Shown here: one piece after another, positions 51,222 through 60,144 of the stretch | Numbering within the stretch: the stretch's first letter is position 1 | Layout of the letters: every line of letters begins with the position of its first letter | Origin: WLWS01 sp965243105 | Lineage (GTDB): Bacteria > Pseudomonadota > Gammaproteobacteria > Eutrophobiales > Eutrophobiaceae | Length of the DNA stretch: 64,000 nucleotides | Direction of reading: 5' to 3' | Assembly (NCBI GenBank): GCA_965243105.1 | Contig: CBDEUC010000003.1 | Coordinates: 248,001-312,000 of the forward strand | Made by a program: the position numbers and the translations under genes | Notes under the pieces: model-generated | Seen by the model: only the letters and a program-made list of their open reading frames with translations | Database searches by the model: none | What the model was told of the DNA's origin: nothing

Positions 51222-52694
51222 GTGACTTACAGGGTCTATATAAAGAAAGACTATAAACCCGAAATCATGTGGCAGGAAAACCGGCCACGCTTTCACTTGA
51301 GTTCGGGTTTTTGTCTGCTGGTCATTTCTGTGGCCCTGCTGGCTGGCGCGCTGCTTTTTTTTCCGCGCCCCGAATCAACCGCTCCCGGCCTTGTACAGCA
51401 ACAACTGAGCCTGCCGGGTGAGGTCCAGACCCCCTTCGACGCAGCCCCTGAAATCGTTATTCCGCTGATCGAAGAGCCCCCGGCAGAGGAGGCCCCGGCA
51501 CAGGAAGTCCCGGCACCCGGGCATGTCGTGCAGCTGGCTCCAGCCTGGCGCAACGTGGAGATACGAAGGGGCGATAATCTTTCGCTTATTTTTGACAGGC
51601 TCAAGCTCGGTCCCTCGCAACTCTACAAGGTGATACATTCGGGAAAGGATGCGGCCCTGTTAAAAGATATTCGCCCCGGGCAGGAACTTGCCTTGCTTAT
51701 CGAGGAAGGAAAACTGGAGTCGCTGCGCTTTGAACCGGGCCTGACGCAGCGCCTTGAAATCAGCCGCGACGGCGAAAAGTTCATCAGCCAGCTGCAGCAG
51801 ATCGAACTCGACACCCGTTCACTGGTGACACAGGGCAATATTGACTCTTCCTTATTTCTTGCGGGCCAGGCCGCCGGCCTTTCAGATAACCTGATCATGC
51901 AACTGGTGAGCATATTTGGCTGGGATATCGACTTTGTGCTGGACATTCGTCAGGGTGATTCTTTCAAGGTTGTCTTTGAAGAGCTTTACAGGGAAGGCGA
52001 AAAAGTCAGCGATGGCGCGATACTCGCCGCGGAGTTCAGGAACCGGGACCGGGTACTTCGCGCAGTGAGGTATACATCACCGGCTGGCGATACCAGTTAC
52101 TTTAATGAGAGCGGGCTTAGCATGCGCAAGGCCTTTTTGCGCACCCCTCTTAAATTCAGCCGGATAAGTTCAGGATTTAACCTGCGCCGCAAGCACCCGG
52201 TGCTGAATCGGATTCGAGCACATCGCGGTGTTGATTATGCCGCGCCAACAGGCACGCCGATAAAAGCCACGGGCGATGGCAAGGTCATACTGGCAGGGAG
52301 AAAAGGCGGTTATGGACGAACCGTGATTATCAAGCATGGCGGAACCTACAAAACACTGTATGCACACATGTCCAGCATATCGAGAAAGGTTAAAACCGGA
52401 ACCCGGGTAAAGCAGGGACAGGTGATTGGCTACGTGGGAAAGTCCGGTCTCGCCACAGGGCCACACCTGCACTACGAATTCCAGGTTAACGGTGTGCATA
52501 GAAACCCGCTCACCGTCAAATTGCCAAAGGCCGCGGGGGTGCAAAAGACCAACCTGGACCATTTCAGGCAACAGTCTGAATCTCTCCTTGCTCAACTTGA
52601 TGCGGGTCAGCAATTTGCGTCGCATACGGCTACACCATCCGACACCAGCTCGGCAGCGAAAAACAACGTTCTCGCTTCCAAGCACCTCAAGTAG
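51222..52694 (+). CDS. M23-family peptidoglycan endopeptidase (OapA/LysM-like region)
   Basis: 490 residues from GTG 51222; ATG 51267 is a plausible shorter start just before the membrane segment FCLLVISVALLAGALLFF. A Pro/Glu-rich periplasmic linker follows, then an OapA/LysM-like region (NVEIRRGDNLSLIFDRLKLGPSQLY), and the lysostaphin-type M23 domain with zinc motifs HRGVDYAAPTGTPI and GPHLHYEF. It is anchored in the inner membrane and probably cuts peptide cross-links in murein during growth, like MepM. It is next to anmK, a murein-recycling gene, and divergent from tyrS, an arrangement common in gammaproteobacteria. Confidence 0.93.
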   Translation: MTYRVYIKKDYKPEIMWQENRPRFHLSSGFCLLVISVALLAGALLFFPRPESTAPGLVQQQLSLPGEVQTPFDAAPEIVIPLIEEPPAEEAPAQEVPAPGHVVQLAPAWRNVEIRRGDNLSLIFDRLKLGPSQLYKVIHSGKDAALLKDIRPGQELALLIEEGKLESLRFEPGLTQRLEISRDGEKFISQLQQIELDTRSLVTQGNIDSSLFLAGQAAGLSDNLIMQLVSIFGWDIDFVLDIRQGDSFKVVFEELYREGEKVSDGAILAAEFRNRDRVLRAVRYTSPAGDTSYFNESGLSMRKAFLRTPLKFSRISSGFNLRRKHPVLNRIRAHRGVDYAAPTGTPIKATGDGKVILAGRKGGYGRTVIIKHGGTYKTLYAHMSSISRKVKTGTRVKQGQVIGYVGKSGLATGPHLHYEFQVNGVHRNPLTVKLPKAAGVQKTNLDHFRQQSESLLAQLDAGQQFASHTATPSDTSSAAKNNVLASKHLK

Positions 52695-52703
52695 TTATCC
52701 ACC

Positions 52704-53807
52704 ATGTATTACCTTGGCCTTATGTCCGGAACCAGCATGGACGCCGTGGACACAGCACTTGTTGAATTCAGCGAAAGCGGGCTGCAGGTCGCTGCCTACG
52801 AGCAGCATGACATCCCGGACGCGGTGCAACAGCAAGTTCGGGAATTCCAGTCGAGTGCGTCGGTGAGTCTGACAACTGAGCTGGATGTGATCCTGGGTGA
52901 ACTTTATGCGGAGGTGATTAATGGCTTCCTTGAAAGCCTGGACATCAGCCCTTCGAATATCGCGGCAATTGGCTGTCATGGACAAACCGTGCTTCACCTT
53001 CCCACGGACAGGCACCCGCGTACGCTGCAGATTGGTGATGCCAACATCATCGCACACAGGACCACCATCACCACCGTGGCAGATTTTCGCAGGATGGATA
53101 TTGCTGCGGGGGGCGAAGGCGCCCCACTCGCGCCCGCTTTCCATGCCTGGTACTTCGGTACCGAGGAGCAAAAATGCATCCTCAATATAGGGGGGATGTC
53201 GAACCTGAGCGTGCTGGGCCAGGGTACTACCCTTGGTTTTGACTGCGGTCCCGGCAACGCCCTTCTTGACGACTGGACGCGTTTAAATCGAGGAGAACCC
53301 TTTGACAGGGATGGTAGCTGGGCCCTGTCCGGAACACCCAGCATGGCATTGCTTAACGCCATGCTCTCATACGAATACTTTGAAAAAGCGCCGCCAAAAA
53401 GTACCGGCAAAGATGAATTTAACCTCGACTGGCTGAAAATGATGTGCTCCAGGACCGATGAAGGCTTGGCCCCTGAAGACGTGCAGGCCACCTTAATGCG
53501 ACTCAGCTCAGGCACGATTGCCGCTGCCATCAAAAGGCATGCCGGGTCCTGTAATGAAGTTATCGTTTGTGGCGGTGGCTACCATAACCAGGCTTTGATG
53601 CAGCAATTGCGAGAAGCGCTACCGAATATTCCCGTGCTTGGCTCGGACGTGTACGGTATCGATCCAGACGCCATGGAAGCTGTCGCCTTTGCCTGGCTCG
53701 CCAGGCAACGCATGGAACTACAGGCGGGAAACCTGCCCGCTGTGACCGGGGCAAGTGAACCTGTGGTTCTTGGTGCGGTTTACCAGGCGAGGCCGGGAGG
53801 CCTGTAA
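52704..53807 (+). CDS. anmK: Anhydro-N-acetylmuramic acid kinase
   Basis: 367 residues of the AnmK family. Motifs: YLGLMSGTSMDAVD at the start, IGCHGQTVLHLP, FDCGPGNALLDDW and the ATP-site VCGGGYHN. It phosphorylates and opens 1,6-anhydro-MurNAc in cytosolic murein recycling. It begins 9 bases after the M23 peptidase gene, a logical partner. A strong terminator follows. The family length fits. Confidence 0.97.
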   Translation: MYYLGLMSGTSMDAVDTALVEFSESGLQVAAYEQHDIPDAVQQQVREFQSSASVSLTTELDVILGELYAEVINGFLESLDISPSNIAAIGCHGQTVLHLPTDRHPRTLQIGDANIIAHRTTITTVADFRRMDIAAGGEGAPLAPAFHAWYFGTEEQKCILNIGGMSNLSVLGQGTTLGFDCGPGNALLDDWTRLNRGEPFDRDGSWALSGTPSMALLNAMLSYEYFEKAPPKSTGKDEFNLDWLKMMCSRTDEGLAPEDVQATLMRLSSGTIAAAIKRHAGSCNEVIVCGGGYHNQALMQQLREALPNIPVLGSDVYGIDPDAMEAVAFAWLARQRMELQAGNLPAVTGASEPVVLGAVYQARPGGL

Positions 53808-53828
53808 AGACCGCTGGCTGCAGAAAAT

Positions 53829-53858
53829 AAAAAAAGGGGCTTAAAGCCCCTTTTTTTT
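53829..53858. terminator. Bidirectional rho-independent terminator
   Basis: GGGGC-TTAAA-GCCCC flanked by an A7 run on the left and a T8 run on the right, between convergent anmK and erpA. It can end both transcripts. Confidence 0.92.
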
Positions 53859-53872
53859 CATTTTCGATTTGA

Positions 53873-54226
53873 TTAGACGGAAAAGGACGATCCGCAGCCA
53901 CAGGTAGTCTGGGCATTGGGATTTCGTATAACAAATTGCGCGCCTTCAAGACCCTCGGAATAGTCTATCTCGGCACCGGTGAGGTACTGGATACTCATTG
54001 GGTCGATCAGGAGCTTCACCCCTTCTTTCTCTACGATGGTATCGCCGTCGGTGATGTTTTCATCAAAGCTGAAACCATACTGGAATCCAGAACAGCCTCC
54101 GCCTGAAATAAAGACTCTCAGCATCAGGGCGTCATTGGACTCTTCTTCGATCAGCTCGCGCACCTTGTCCGCGGCTGAGTCGGTGAAAACCAGTGGGTCG
54201 GGTATTTGTTCGGCTACTTCTTGCAT
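53873..54226 (-). CDS. erpA: Iron-sulfur cluster insertion protein ErpA
   Basis: 117 residues, A-type Fe-S carrier. The three ligand cysteines are Cys45 (GGGCSG), Cys109 and Cys111 (TTCGCGSS). The N-terminus (QIPDPLVFTDSAADKVRELIEEE) is of the ErpA subfamily rather than IscA. It delivers clusters to apo-proteins such as IspG and respiratory enzymes. It is followed on the same strand by no gene, and preceded by bactofilin, a frequent neighbour in gammaproteobacteria. Confidence 0.96.
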   Translation of the reverse strand: MQEVAEQIPDPLVFTDSAADKVRELIEEESNDALMLRVFISGGGCSGFQYGFSFDENITDGDTIVEKEGVKLLIDPMSIQYLTGAEIDYSEGLEGAQFVIRNPNAQTTCGCGSSFSV

Positions 54227-54304
54227 CTCTTACAGGCTCCGGATTTCAACTAAATACGTAATCTTACCGGAATTATTCTAAAAACCAAGTGTTTTAGTCA
54301 AGTA

Positions 54305-54727
54305 TTAACTTTGCTCGGAGGGCTCAAGGGAATCCATGTGATTCAGGGCCATGGGTAGTTCTTCTGCATCCTGGGTATGCACCAGTTTGCCATTGACCTC
54401 GGCGCCAATAGCCATTTCGATGAGGTTATAGTAAACGTTACCCGTGATACGGGCTTTTGAAGCAAGTTCAACATGCTCGCCACCGTGCACATCGCCAATC
54501 ACCACGCCATTCAAAACCACGAAAGGAACATTGACTTCACCCTCGATAGTGCCCTGCTCACTCAGGGACAGCATTGAATGACTATCCCTTTCTGCAATGA
54601 CATTACCCTTGATGGTGCCATCAATATGGAGTCCGCCACTGAACTTGATATCTCCCTGGACTTCAGTTTGCTGCCCAATCAATGTATCGATCCGGGTAGA
54701 CTTTCTTTTTCTGTTATTCCCCCACAT
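54305..54727 (-). CDS. Bactofilin (polymer-forming cytoskeletal protein)
   Basis: 140 residues with a right-handed beta-helix of six-residue turns: TLIGQQTEVQGDIKFSGGLHIDG, TIKGNV, EGEVNVPFVVLNGVVIGDV, ARITGNV. The N- and C-terminal tails are charged and disordered, as usual. Bactofilins make non-polar filaments below the membrane that shape cells or place envelope machinery. It is 3 bases after the coiled-coil membrane protein gene, so both form an operon and likely interact (inference). Confidence 0.94.
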   Translation of the reverse strand: MWGNNRKRKSTRIDTLIGQQTEVQGDIKFSGGLHIDGTIKGNVIAERDSHSMLSLSEQGTIEGEVNVPFVVLNGVVIGDVHGGEHVELASKARITGNVYYNLIEMAIGAEVNGKLVHTQDAEELPMALNHMDSLEPSEQS

Positions 54728-54730
54728 GGA

Positions 54731-55459
54731 TTATCTCTCCTGGTTAAGTGGCGCGGTCCAGTCAAATACTTCTCTAATCATAGCCTGATTTCTTGCTTTA
54801 GGCTTCAACTCAATTGCTACTCTTTCAGCACTAAAGCCTTCCGGTAGCTCCAGGCGTACTTCAAATCGATGAAAGCTTCTGAATTTGTAGGAAAGGTTTA
54901 ACTCCTCTCCGGCTACCAGGGTACCCAGGTCCAGGTTCCTGCTTTCGCCATTCGCTTCCCCTTCCACGCTTATTTTCATCGTGCCTTCTGTTGGCGCACT
55001 ACCGGTCGATACATGCGTAAGAACCATCTTCAGGCGAAAACTGCGAGCCTGTGCCAGTTTTTCAACGTGAATACCGTGCACGTTCAATCCCTGGCTACCG
55101 CGAGTTGCGTCCATCACTCCCTGGTAAAATTCCAGTTCCCCTTTCAGGGTGTATATTTTTTCCTGCAGTTGCATGATCTCTTCCTGCAGCGTTGCGGCAG
55201 TTTGCTTGTCTACGCTGGTTATGCGTTCAAGCATTAGCACCCTTTTTCGTAACTCCTTTCTTTCCGATTCCAGCGCCTGGTTGACTTCCCAGAGATGCTT
55301 CCAGTCCTGGCTGTCAGTCAGGCGCTCGTAAATAAACGACCAGTGACTTCGATCCAGTAACACCCAGGTAAGCGTTGCAAGAAACATGCTCAAAACAATT
55401 ACGGCGATGGCAAACTGCCAGGGCCGATGGGATTTGACTACTAAAGCGCCTTTTTTCAA
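54731..55459 (-). CDS. Inner-membrane coiled-coil protein (DUF6776-like)
   Basis: 242 residues: a short cytoplasmic tail, one membrane segment (FAIAVIVLSMFLATLTWVLL, about residues 16-35), and a long coiled coil (about 60-120: VNQALESERKELRKRVLMLE, LQEEIMQLQEKIYTLKGELE) followed by a small beta domain. The family is uncharacterised but is usually found beside bactofilin and argC/erpA in gammaproteobacteria, so it may anchor bactofilin filaments to the membrane (inference). No catalytic motif is seen. Confidence 0.85.
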   Translation of the reverse strand: MKKGALVVKSHRPWQFAIAVIVLSMFLATLTWVLLDRSHWSFIYERLTDSQDWKHLWEVNQALESERKELRKRVLMLERITSVDKQTAATLQEEIMQLQEKIYTLKGELEFYQGVMDATRGSQGLNVHGIHVEKLAQARSFRLKMVLTHVSTGSAPTEGTMKISVEGEANGESRNLDLGTLVAGEELNLSYKFRSFHRFEVRLELPEGFSAERVAIELKPKARNQAMIREVFDWTAPLNQER

Positions 55460-55501
55460 AGAGTTAGCCTTCTATTGGTGTCATCCAGGCGGCACATGCT
55501 T

Positions 55502-56533
55502 TCAGGGAAAGATTGCAGGGGCCGTCAATCCTGTCGCTTCAGGGAGACCAAATAACAGGTTCATATTCTGAATCGCCTGCCCGGCGGCACCTTTTACAAG
55601 GTTATCTTCCACCGCCAGGATGACCGCAGTATTACCACCCTGCGGCTGGTAACAGGCAATGCGGCAGGTATTGGATCCCCTGACACTGGCCGTGTCGGGA
55701 TGGGAACCCGGCGCAAGGACATCCACAAACGGTTCGTCCCTGTACCTGTCTTCAAATACCTGCTGCAGGTTAACACCGGTCTCTTTCAAACTTGCATAGA
55801 GCGTCGCATGTATTCCTCGAATCATTGGCGTGAGGTGGGGCACAAAGACAAGTTCGATATCATCCTTGCTCACGGTCATTAAGGACTGCCTGATTTCAGG
55901 TAAGTGACGATGACCCTCAACTGCGTAAGCCTTGAAATTTTCACCCGCTTCACAGAACTGGGAAGCGAGCGCCGCATTTCTTCCTGCACCACTCACCCCG
56001 GACTTTGCATCCGCAATAAGGGACCGCGCGTCAACCAGCCCCTGTTCCAGCAGCGGCAAAAATCCAAGTTGAACAGCCGTTGGGTAACAGCCGGGGTTGG
56101 CAACCAGGTGTGCCTCCCGTATTGCCTTCCTGTTCAGTTCAGGCAGACCGTAAACCGCTTCTTCGAGCAGAGCCGGACTTGCATGTTCCTGTCCGTACCA
56201 CTTGCTCCAGAGTTTCGCATCTTTCAACCTGAAATCAGCGGAAAGATCGATGACCTTGCAACCCTTCTCGAGAAGCGATTGTGTCGAGTGCATAGCCACC
56301 CCGTTTGGCGTTGCAAAAAATACCACGTCGCACTCGTGTAATTGTGGGTTATCCGGTTCTGAAAAAGCCAGGTCGACTGCGCCTCGCAAGCTGGGAAACA
56401 GGTCGCAAACATTCCTGCCCTGCTCGCTTCGAGAACTGGCGATCCTGATGTCTACATCGGGATGTGCAGATAGTAGGCGAAGCAATTCCACGCCGGTATA
56501 TCCCGTCGCACCAATAACACCTGCCTTGATCAT
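55502..56533 (-). CDS. argC: N-acetyl-gamma-glutamyl-phosphate reductase
   Basis: 343 residues from ATG 56533, where the Rossmann fold MIKAGVIGATGYTGVELLRL begins; the longer open frame to 56767 has no support. Catalytic Cys149 is in VANPGCYPTA, and the C-domain has VPHLTPMIRGIHAT. It reduces N-acetylglutamyl phosphate with NADPH in arginine synthesis. GGTG precedes the ATG by about 9 bases. No other arg gene is adjacent. Confidence 0.96.
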   Translation of the reverse strand: MIKAGVIGATGYTGVELLRLLSAHPDVDIRIASSRSEQGRNVCDLFPSLRGAVDLAFSEPDNPQLHECDVVFFATPNGVAMHSTQSLLEKGCKVIDLSADFRLKDAKLWSKWYGQEHASPALLEEAVYGLPELNRKAIREAHLVANPGCYPTAVQLGFLPLLEQGLVDARSLIADAKSGVSGAGRNAALASQFCEAGENFKAYAVEGHRHLPEIRQSLMTVSKDDIELVFVPHLTPMIRGIHATLYASLKETGVNLQQVFEDRYRDEPFVDVLAPGSHPDTASVRGSNTCRIACYQPQGGNTAVILAVEDNLVKGAAGQAIQNMNLLFGLPEATGLTAPAIFP

Positions 56534-56699
56534 TTGTTTTTCACCGTGAGTAAGAACCTTTTCCAGGATAATGAAGGATACATTGAACGATTTCCGAATG
56601 CTTTCACTATTGGCGTCAGGAGATGTTTTCAAAACTGTCCTGAGCCGTAGGTGACTCAGGGATATTGAGTATGCCAAAAGGAAAGTCGGCAATCGCCGG

Positions 56700-56835
56700 T
56701 TTTTGCTCCATGCAAAACCGGAGTATGACCGCCATGGATGGCGGGAATGCCGATAATGCAGGAGCAATTATCGGCCATTGCGTCCCGGTCGTCGCTCCTG
56801 CGCATCCTGCGCCCGCGACATACCGTACGTCCTGT
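56700..56835. repeat. REP-like palindromic element
   Basis: Two clean inverted repeats: CCGCCAT-GG-ATGGCGG (56730-56745) and GCCGATAAT/ATTATCGGC around a 9-base loop (56750-56776), followed by GCTCC/GGAGC and GC-rich pairs. It shares TACA-x-GGACGTA and the GGCAT-YCC-x-GCC stem with the element at 17885-17965. Confidence 0.55.
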
Positions 56836-56841
56836 ACATAA

Positions 56842-56868
56842 ATAAAAAAGCGGCCGAAGCCGCTTATA
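56842..56868 (-). terminator. UUCG-tetraloop terminator on the minus strand
   Basis: On the minus strand AAGCGGC-TTCG-GCCGCTT followed by T-rich TTTTATTTAT. The UUCG loop gives unusual stability. No annotated minus-strand gene ends here, so it points to an unannotated short transcript. Confidence 0.8.
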
Positions 56869-56877
56869 AATCAATGT

Positions 56878-57015
56878 TGTTATTATTGTTATTTCAGTTG
56901 ATCCCGGTGCTTGAAGCAGCAGGACCGCGAAAAAGAATAACACCGGTCCAAAATCTGTCAAGTCGCCCAAAAAGTCTTGAACCTTGGCCAAGTAACCCCA
57001 TCTTAACAATATACA
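56878..57015 (-). other. Possible small transcript or 36-residue ORF
   Basis: On the minus strand a TATATT -10-like box (57013-57008) is followed by ATG and 36 codons ending at about 56890 (starts MGLLGQGSRL, ends ASSTGIN), then an A-rich AATAACAATAATAACAAC tract and the UUCG terminator. This suggests a short RNA of roughly 150 nt, coding or not. There is no good -35 box and no homology claim can be made. Confidence 0.3.
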
Positions 57016-57148
57016 TCCTGAAGATTTACCTGGCCTGCTATCTATATCACTGAATTTCTTGAATTAATTGGCGGGGTTCCCATTATCACTTTTGCCCCGT
57101 GACAGATAGCATTACTATGACAAGAAGTAAGACTGATCGGAGACATTC

Positions 57149-57799
57149 ATGGATACCGTACAGATAATCGCTTTGACAATGGGCACCGCGTGGGCAAGCG
57201 GTATTAATCTCTACGCCGCTATATTTATGCTGGGTTTAATGGGTACTACGGGCAATGTCGCCCTTCCCGCGCAACTTGAAGTTGTCCAGGATCCGCTGGT
57301 TATGTCAGTTGCAGGCCTGATGTACTGCGTGGAATTTTTTGCCGACAAGACCCCGGGAGTTGATACCGCCTGGGACACCCTGCACACCTTTATCAGGATC
57401 CCCGCAGGCGCTATCCTGGCAATGGGCGCCGTTGGTGACACAAGCGCTGCGATGGAATTAACGGCTTTTCTCGTTGGTGGCTCCGTGGCTGCTGGTACCC
57501 ATGCCACAAAAGCAGGTACCAGGGTCATGATCAATACTTCACCAGAGCCTTTCACTAACTGGACCGCTTCGATATCAGAAGATTTCCTGGTGATCGGCGG
57601 AATGTGGGCCGCACTGACCCACCCAGAGATTTTTCTTGTGGGCCTGGTGATATTTGTCATCCTGATGATCTGGCTATTGCCAAAACTATGGCGCGGAATC
57701 AAGCAGCTGATAAATAGCATCAGGAGCCTGTTTGCGGGGGAAGCGGAAAGTCCAAAAGCGGCCCTCATGAAACCTGCAGAAGGTATCTCGGATAACTGA
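57149..57799 (+). CDS. DUF4126 membrane protein
   Basis: 216 residues of the DUF4126 family. At least four hydrophobic segments are seen, with ALTMGTAWASGINLYAAIFMLGLMG at the start, the conserved VMSVAGLMYCVEFFADKTPGVDTAWD, and a final FLVGLVIFVILMIWLLPKLW. The family has no proven function; it is an inner-membrane protein. Ribosome site CGGAGA precedes the ATG. It is followed by the redoxin gene after 6 bases, so it may be in an operon with redoxin and hemJ. Confidence 0.9.
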   Translation: MDTVQIIALTMGTAWASGINLYAAIFMLGLMGTTGNVALPAQLEVVQDPLVMSVAGLMYCVEFFADKTPGVDTAWDTLHTFIRIPAGAILAMGAVGDTSAAMELTAFLVGGSVAAGTHATKAGTRVMINTSPEPFTNWTASISEDFLVIGGMWAALTHPEIFLVGLVIFVILMIWLLPKLWRGIKQLINSIRSLFAGEAESPKAALMKPAEGISDN

Positions 57800-57805
57800 A
57801 GAAAT

Positions 57806-58318
57806 ATGAAAACAGGCATTGCCGCCGCACTTGGCGGGCTGTGTATTGTTGCCCTGTCCTGGATTGTCTACAGTCATTCTGCCTCGTCAATTTCACCGGA
57901 ACTTGAGTTCCAGCTGATTGACGGCAGACGCCTGCAGTTACCTGACCTTGAAAACGGCCCGGTGCTGGTTACTTTCTGGGCGACCAGTTGCGCCACCTGT
58001 GTAAAAAAGACCCCCGAGCTTGTTCAGCTATACCGGGACCTGAATCCCCGGGGTGTAGAAATGATCGCTGTCGCCATGGCTTACGACCCTCCCAACCGTA
58101 TCCTTGATTTCTCGCGGCTCAATAGCATTCCCTATCCCATTTCACTGGACCTGGACGGGGAAATTGCAAAGGCTTTTAATGATGTATCACTTACCCCGAG
58201 TACATTCCTGCTCGATCAGCATGGCCGAATCATATTCAGCCGTGTTGGTGATATTGATGTTGAAAACCTGAGATCAAGAATAATCGACTTACTTAGCAGC
58301 AATTCAGCGACTGGCTAA
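57806..58318 (+). CDS. TlpA-like membrane-anchored thioredoxin
   Basis: 170 residues. An N-terminal membrane anchor (IAAALGGLCIVALSWIVY) precedes a periplasmic thioredoxin domain with active site TSCATCVKKTPE (CxxC) and the cis-Pro loop SLTPSTFLLDQHGRI. TlpA/ResA proteins reduce disulfides, often for cytochrome c or oxidase assembly. It stands 2 bases before hemJ in a heme-related gene group, so a link to heme protein maturation is possible (inference). Confidence 0.92.
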   Translation: MKTGIAAALGGLCIVALSWIVYSHSASSISPELEFQLIDGRRLQLPDLENGPVLVTFWATSCATCVKKTPELVQLYRDLNPRGVEMIAVAMAYDPPNRILDFSRLNSIPYPISLDLDGEIAKAFNDVSLTPSTFLLDQHGRIIFSRVGDIDVENLRSRIIDLLSSNSATG

Positions 58319-58320
58319 TT

Positions 58321-58746
58321 ATGCTCTGGGTAAAGGCACTACACCTCGTCTTCATGGTCACCTGGTTTGCCGGTCTCTTCTACCTGCCCAGGCTTTTTGT
58401 GTATCACGCCATGAGTGATGACCAGGTCAGTATTGATCGCTTCAAGATAATGGAGAGAAAACTTTATTTTGGTATTGCCACCCCGGGTGGCGTCCTGACC
58501 CTTTTGTTTGGGTTCTGGACATTGTATTTATTTGGCTGGGACAGTTACAGTGGCTCACTGTGGTTACATGCCAAGCTGGTGTTGGTGTTCGCTGTGGTGA
58601 TTTACCACGTTTATTGCGGCAAGCTTTTACTTGATTTTAAACATGACCGTAACAGGCACGGTCATGTGTGGTACCGCTGGTTTAACGAAGTTCCGGTCCT
58701 TTTCCTCGTTGCCATAATTATTCTTGCCGTCGTACGACCTTTTTGA
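58321..58746 (+). CDS. hemJ: Protoporphyrinogen oxidase HemJ
   Basis: 141 residues with four membrane segments. The conserved HemJ histidine and lysine positions appear in LWVKALHLVFMVTWFAGLFYLPRLFVYH and LHAKLVLVFAVVIYHVYCG. It oxidises protoporphyrinogen IX to protoporphyrin IX in the inner membrane, the step before iron insertion, and replaces HemG/HemY. Neighbouring hemL supports the call. It begins 2 bases after the redoxin gene. Confidence 0.92.
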   Translation: MLWVKALHLVFMVTWFAGLFYLPRLFVYHAMSDDQVSIDRFKIMERKLYFGIATPGGVLTLLFGFWTLYLFGWDSYSGSLWLHAKLVLVFAVVIYHVYCGKLLLDFKHDRNRHGHVWYRWFNEVPVLFLVAIIILAVVRPF

Positions 58747-58851
58747 GAAAAAGCCGTGAAAGTGGTGACCCGGGCAGGGACCACGGTACTTGGCCTGGCA
58801 GGTGTGTAAAATATCTTTTTCCCCGCAATTAATTTACCTGGGAGTATTTGA

Positions 58852-60135
58852 TTGAGTAGTCAATTGTTTGAAGCTGCAAAGAAATTTATCCCCGGAGGAG
58901 TGAACTCTCCGGTCCGTGCCTTTAAATCAGTTGGAGGCGATCCCCTGTTCTTTGACAGGGCCGAAGGTGCCTACATGTTTGATTCGGACGGAAAACGCTA
59001 TATCGATTACGTGGCATCCTGGGGGCCGATGATACTCGGGCATGCTCATCCCGAAGTCATCTCTGCTGTCCAGGCTACGGCAAGCAAGGGCCTGAGCTTT
59101 GGTACACCAACAGAGATCGAGACTGCGCTTGCCAGCAAAGTGTGCGAAATGATGCCGGCGATAGAAAAAGTACGCATGGTCAGTTCAGGCACGGAAGCCG
59201 CGATGAGTGCAATTCGCCTGGCCAGGGGATTTACCGGTCGCGACAAGATCGTAAAGTTTGAAGGTTGTTATCACGGTCATTCCGATTCCCTGCTGGTCAA
59301 GGCAGGGTCCGGCGCTCTCACCCTCGGTGTTCCAACATCCCCGGGTGTACCCGCTGACCTTGCTCAGCACACCATCACCCTGGCCTTCAATAATGAAGAC
59401 CAGGTGGCCGAAGTATTCAATGAAATTGGGGGAGAAATCGCTGCGGTTATCGTCGAGCCGGTGGCTGGCAACATGAACTGTGTGCCTGGCACTGCGGCCT
59501 TTTTGACTGCACTGCGCCTGGCCTGCGATGATTTCGGGAGTGTATTGATATTTGACGAAGTGATGAGCGGGTTTCGAGTTGCCGCCGGCGGCGCCCAATC
59601 TGTCTATGGCATCAAGCCTGATCTCAGTATTCTTGGAAAAGTCATTGGCGGTGGGATGCCAGTAGGTGCATTTGGCGGTCGCGCTGACATCATGGACCAT
59701 ATTGCCCCGAACGGTCCCGTGTACCAGGCCGGTACACTTTCAGGTAATCCTGTTGCAATGACCGCCGGCCACAGGACATTGGAGCTTGTTTCAAGGAACG
59801 GTTTCTTTGACGAACTTGAAACAAAAACGCATCGACTTGTCTCGGGTATCCAGCAGGCCGCTGAAGCGGAGTCCATAGATCTTGCTTACAATTACCTTGG
59901 CGGCATGTTTGGCTTATTTTTCAGCGATGAAAAAAACATCAGCCTGTTTCAGCAGGTCATGGAATGTGACGCGGACCGGTTTAACAGTTTTTTCCATGGC
60001 ATGCTGGGCGAAGGTATTTACCTTGCTCCGTCAGCCTTTGAAAGCGGCTTTGTTTCCATCGCCCACAGCGATGATGATATCGATGCCACGGTCGAAGCCG
60101 CTGCGAGGGTTTTCAAATCACTAAACAACTCTTGA
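58852..60135 (+). CDS. hemL: Glutamate-1-semialdehyde 2,1-aminomutase
   Basis: 427 residues from a TTG start with GGGAG seven bases before it. PLP-enzyme motifs are VMVSSGTEAAMSAIRLARG, FEGCYHGHSD, IFDEVMSGFRV and the PLP lysine Lys263 in ILGKVIGGGMPVGAFGG. It forms 5-aminolevulinate from glutamate-1-semialdehyde, the second step of the C5 heme pathway. It follows hemJ by 105 bases. Confidence 0.97.
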   Translation: MSSQLFEAAKKFIPGGVNSPVRAFKSVGGDPLFFDRAEGAYMFDSDGKRYIDYVASWGPMILGHAHPEVISAVQATASKGLSFGTPTEIETALASKVCEMMPAIEKVRMVSSGTEAAMSAIRLARGFTGRDKIVKFEGCYHGHSDSLLVKAGSGALTLGVPTSPGVPADLAQHTITLAFNNEDQVAEVFNEIGGEIAAVIVEPVAGNMNCVPGTAAFLTALRLACDDFGSVLIFDEVMSGFRVAAGGAQSVYGIKPDLSILGKVIGGGMPVGAFGGRADIMDHIAPNGPVYQAGTLSGNPVAMTAGHRTLELVSRNGFFDELETKTHRLVSGIQQAAEAESIDLAYNYLGGMFGLFFSDEKNISLFQQVMECDADRFNSFFHGMLGEGIYLAPSAFESGFVSIAHSDDDIDATVEAAARVFKSLNNS

Positions 60136-60144
60136 GAGCAGTAA

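Larger units (their letters stand above)
56534..57148. other. Long intergenic region between argC and DUF4126 gene
   Basis: 615 bases with no convincing full-length gene. It holds REP-like palindromes (56700-56835), a UUCG-type terminator on the minus strand (56842-56865) and a possible small transcript or 36-residue ORF on the minus strand (about 56878-56988), all described separately. The DUF4126 promoter should be in 57060-57140. Confidence 0.5.
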
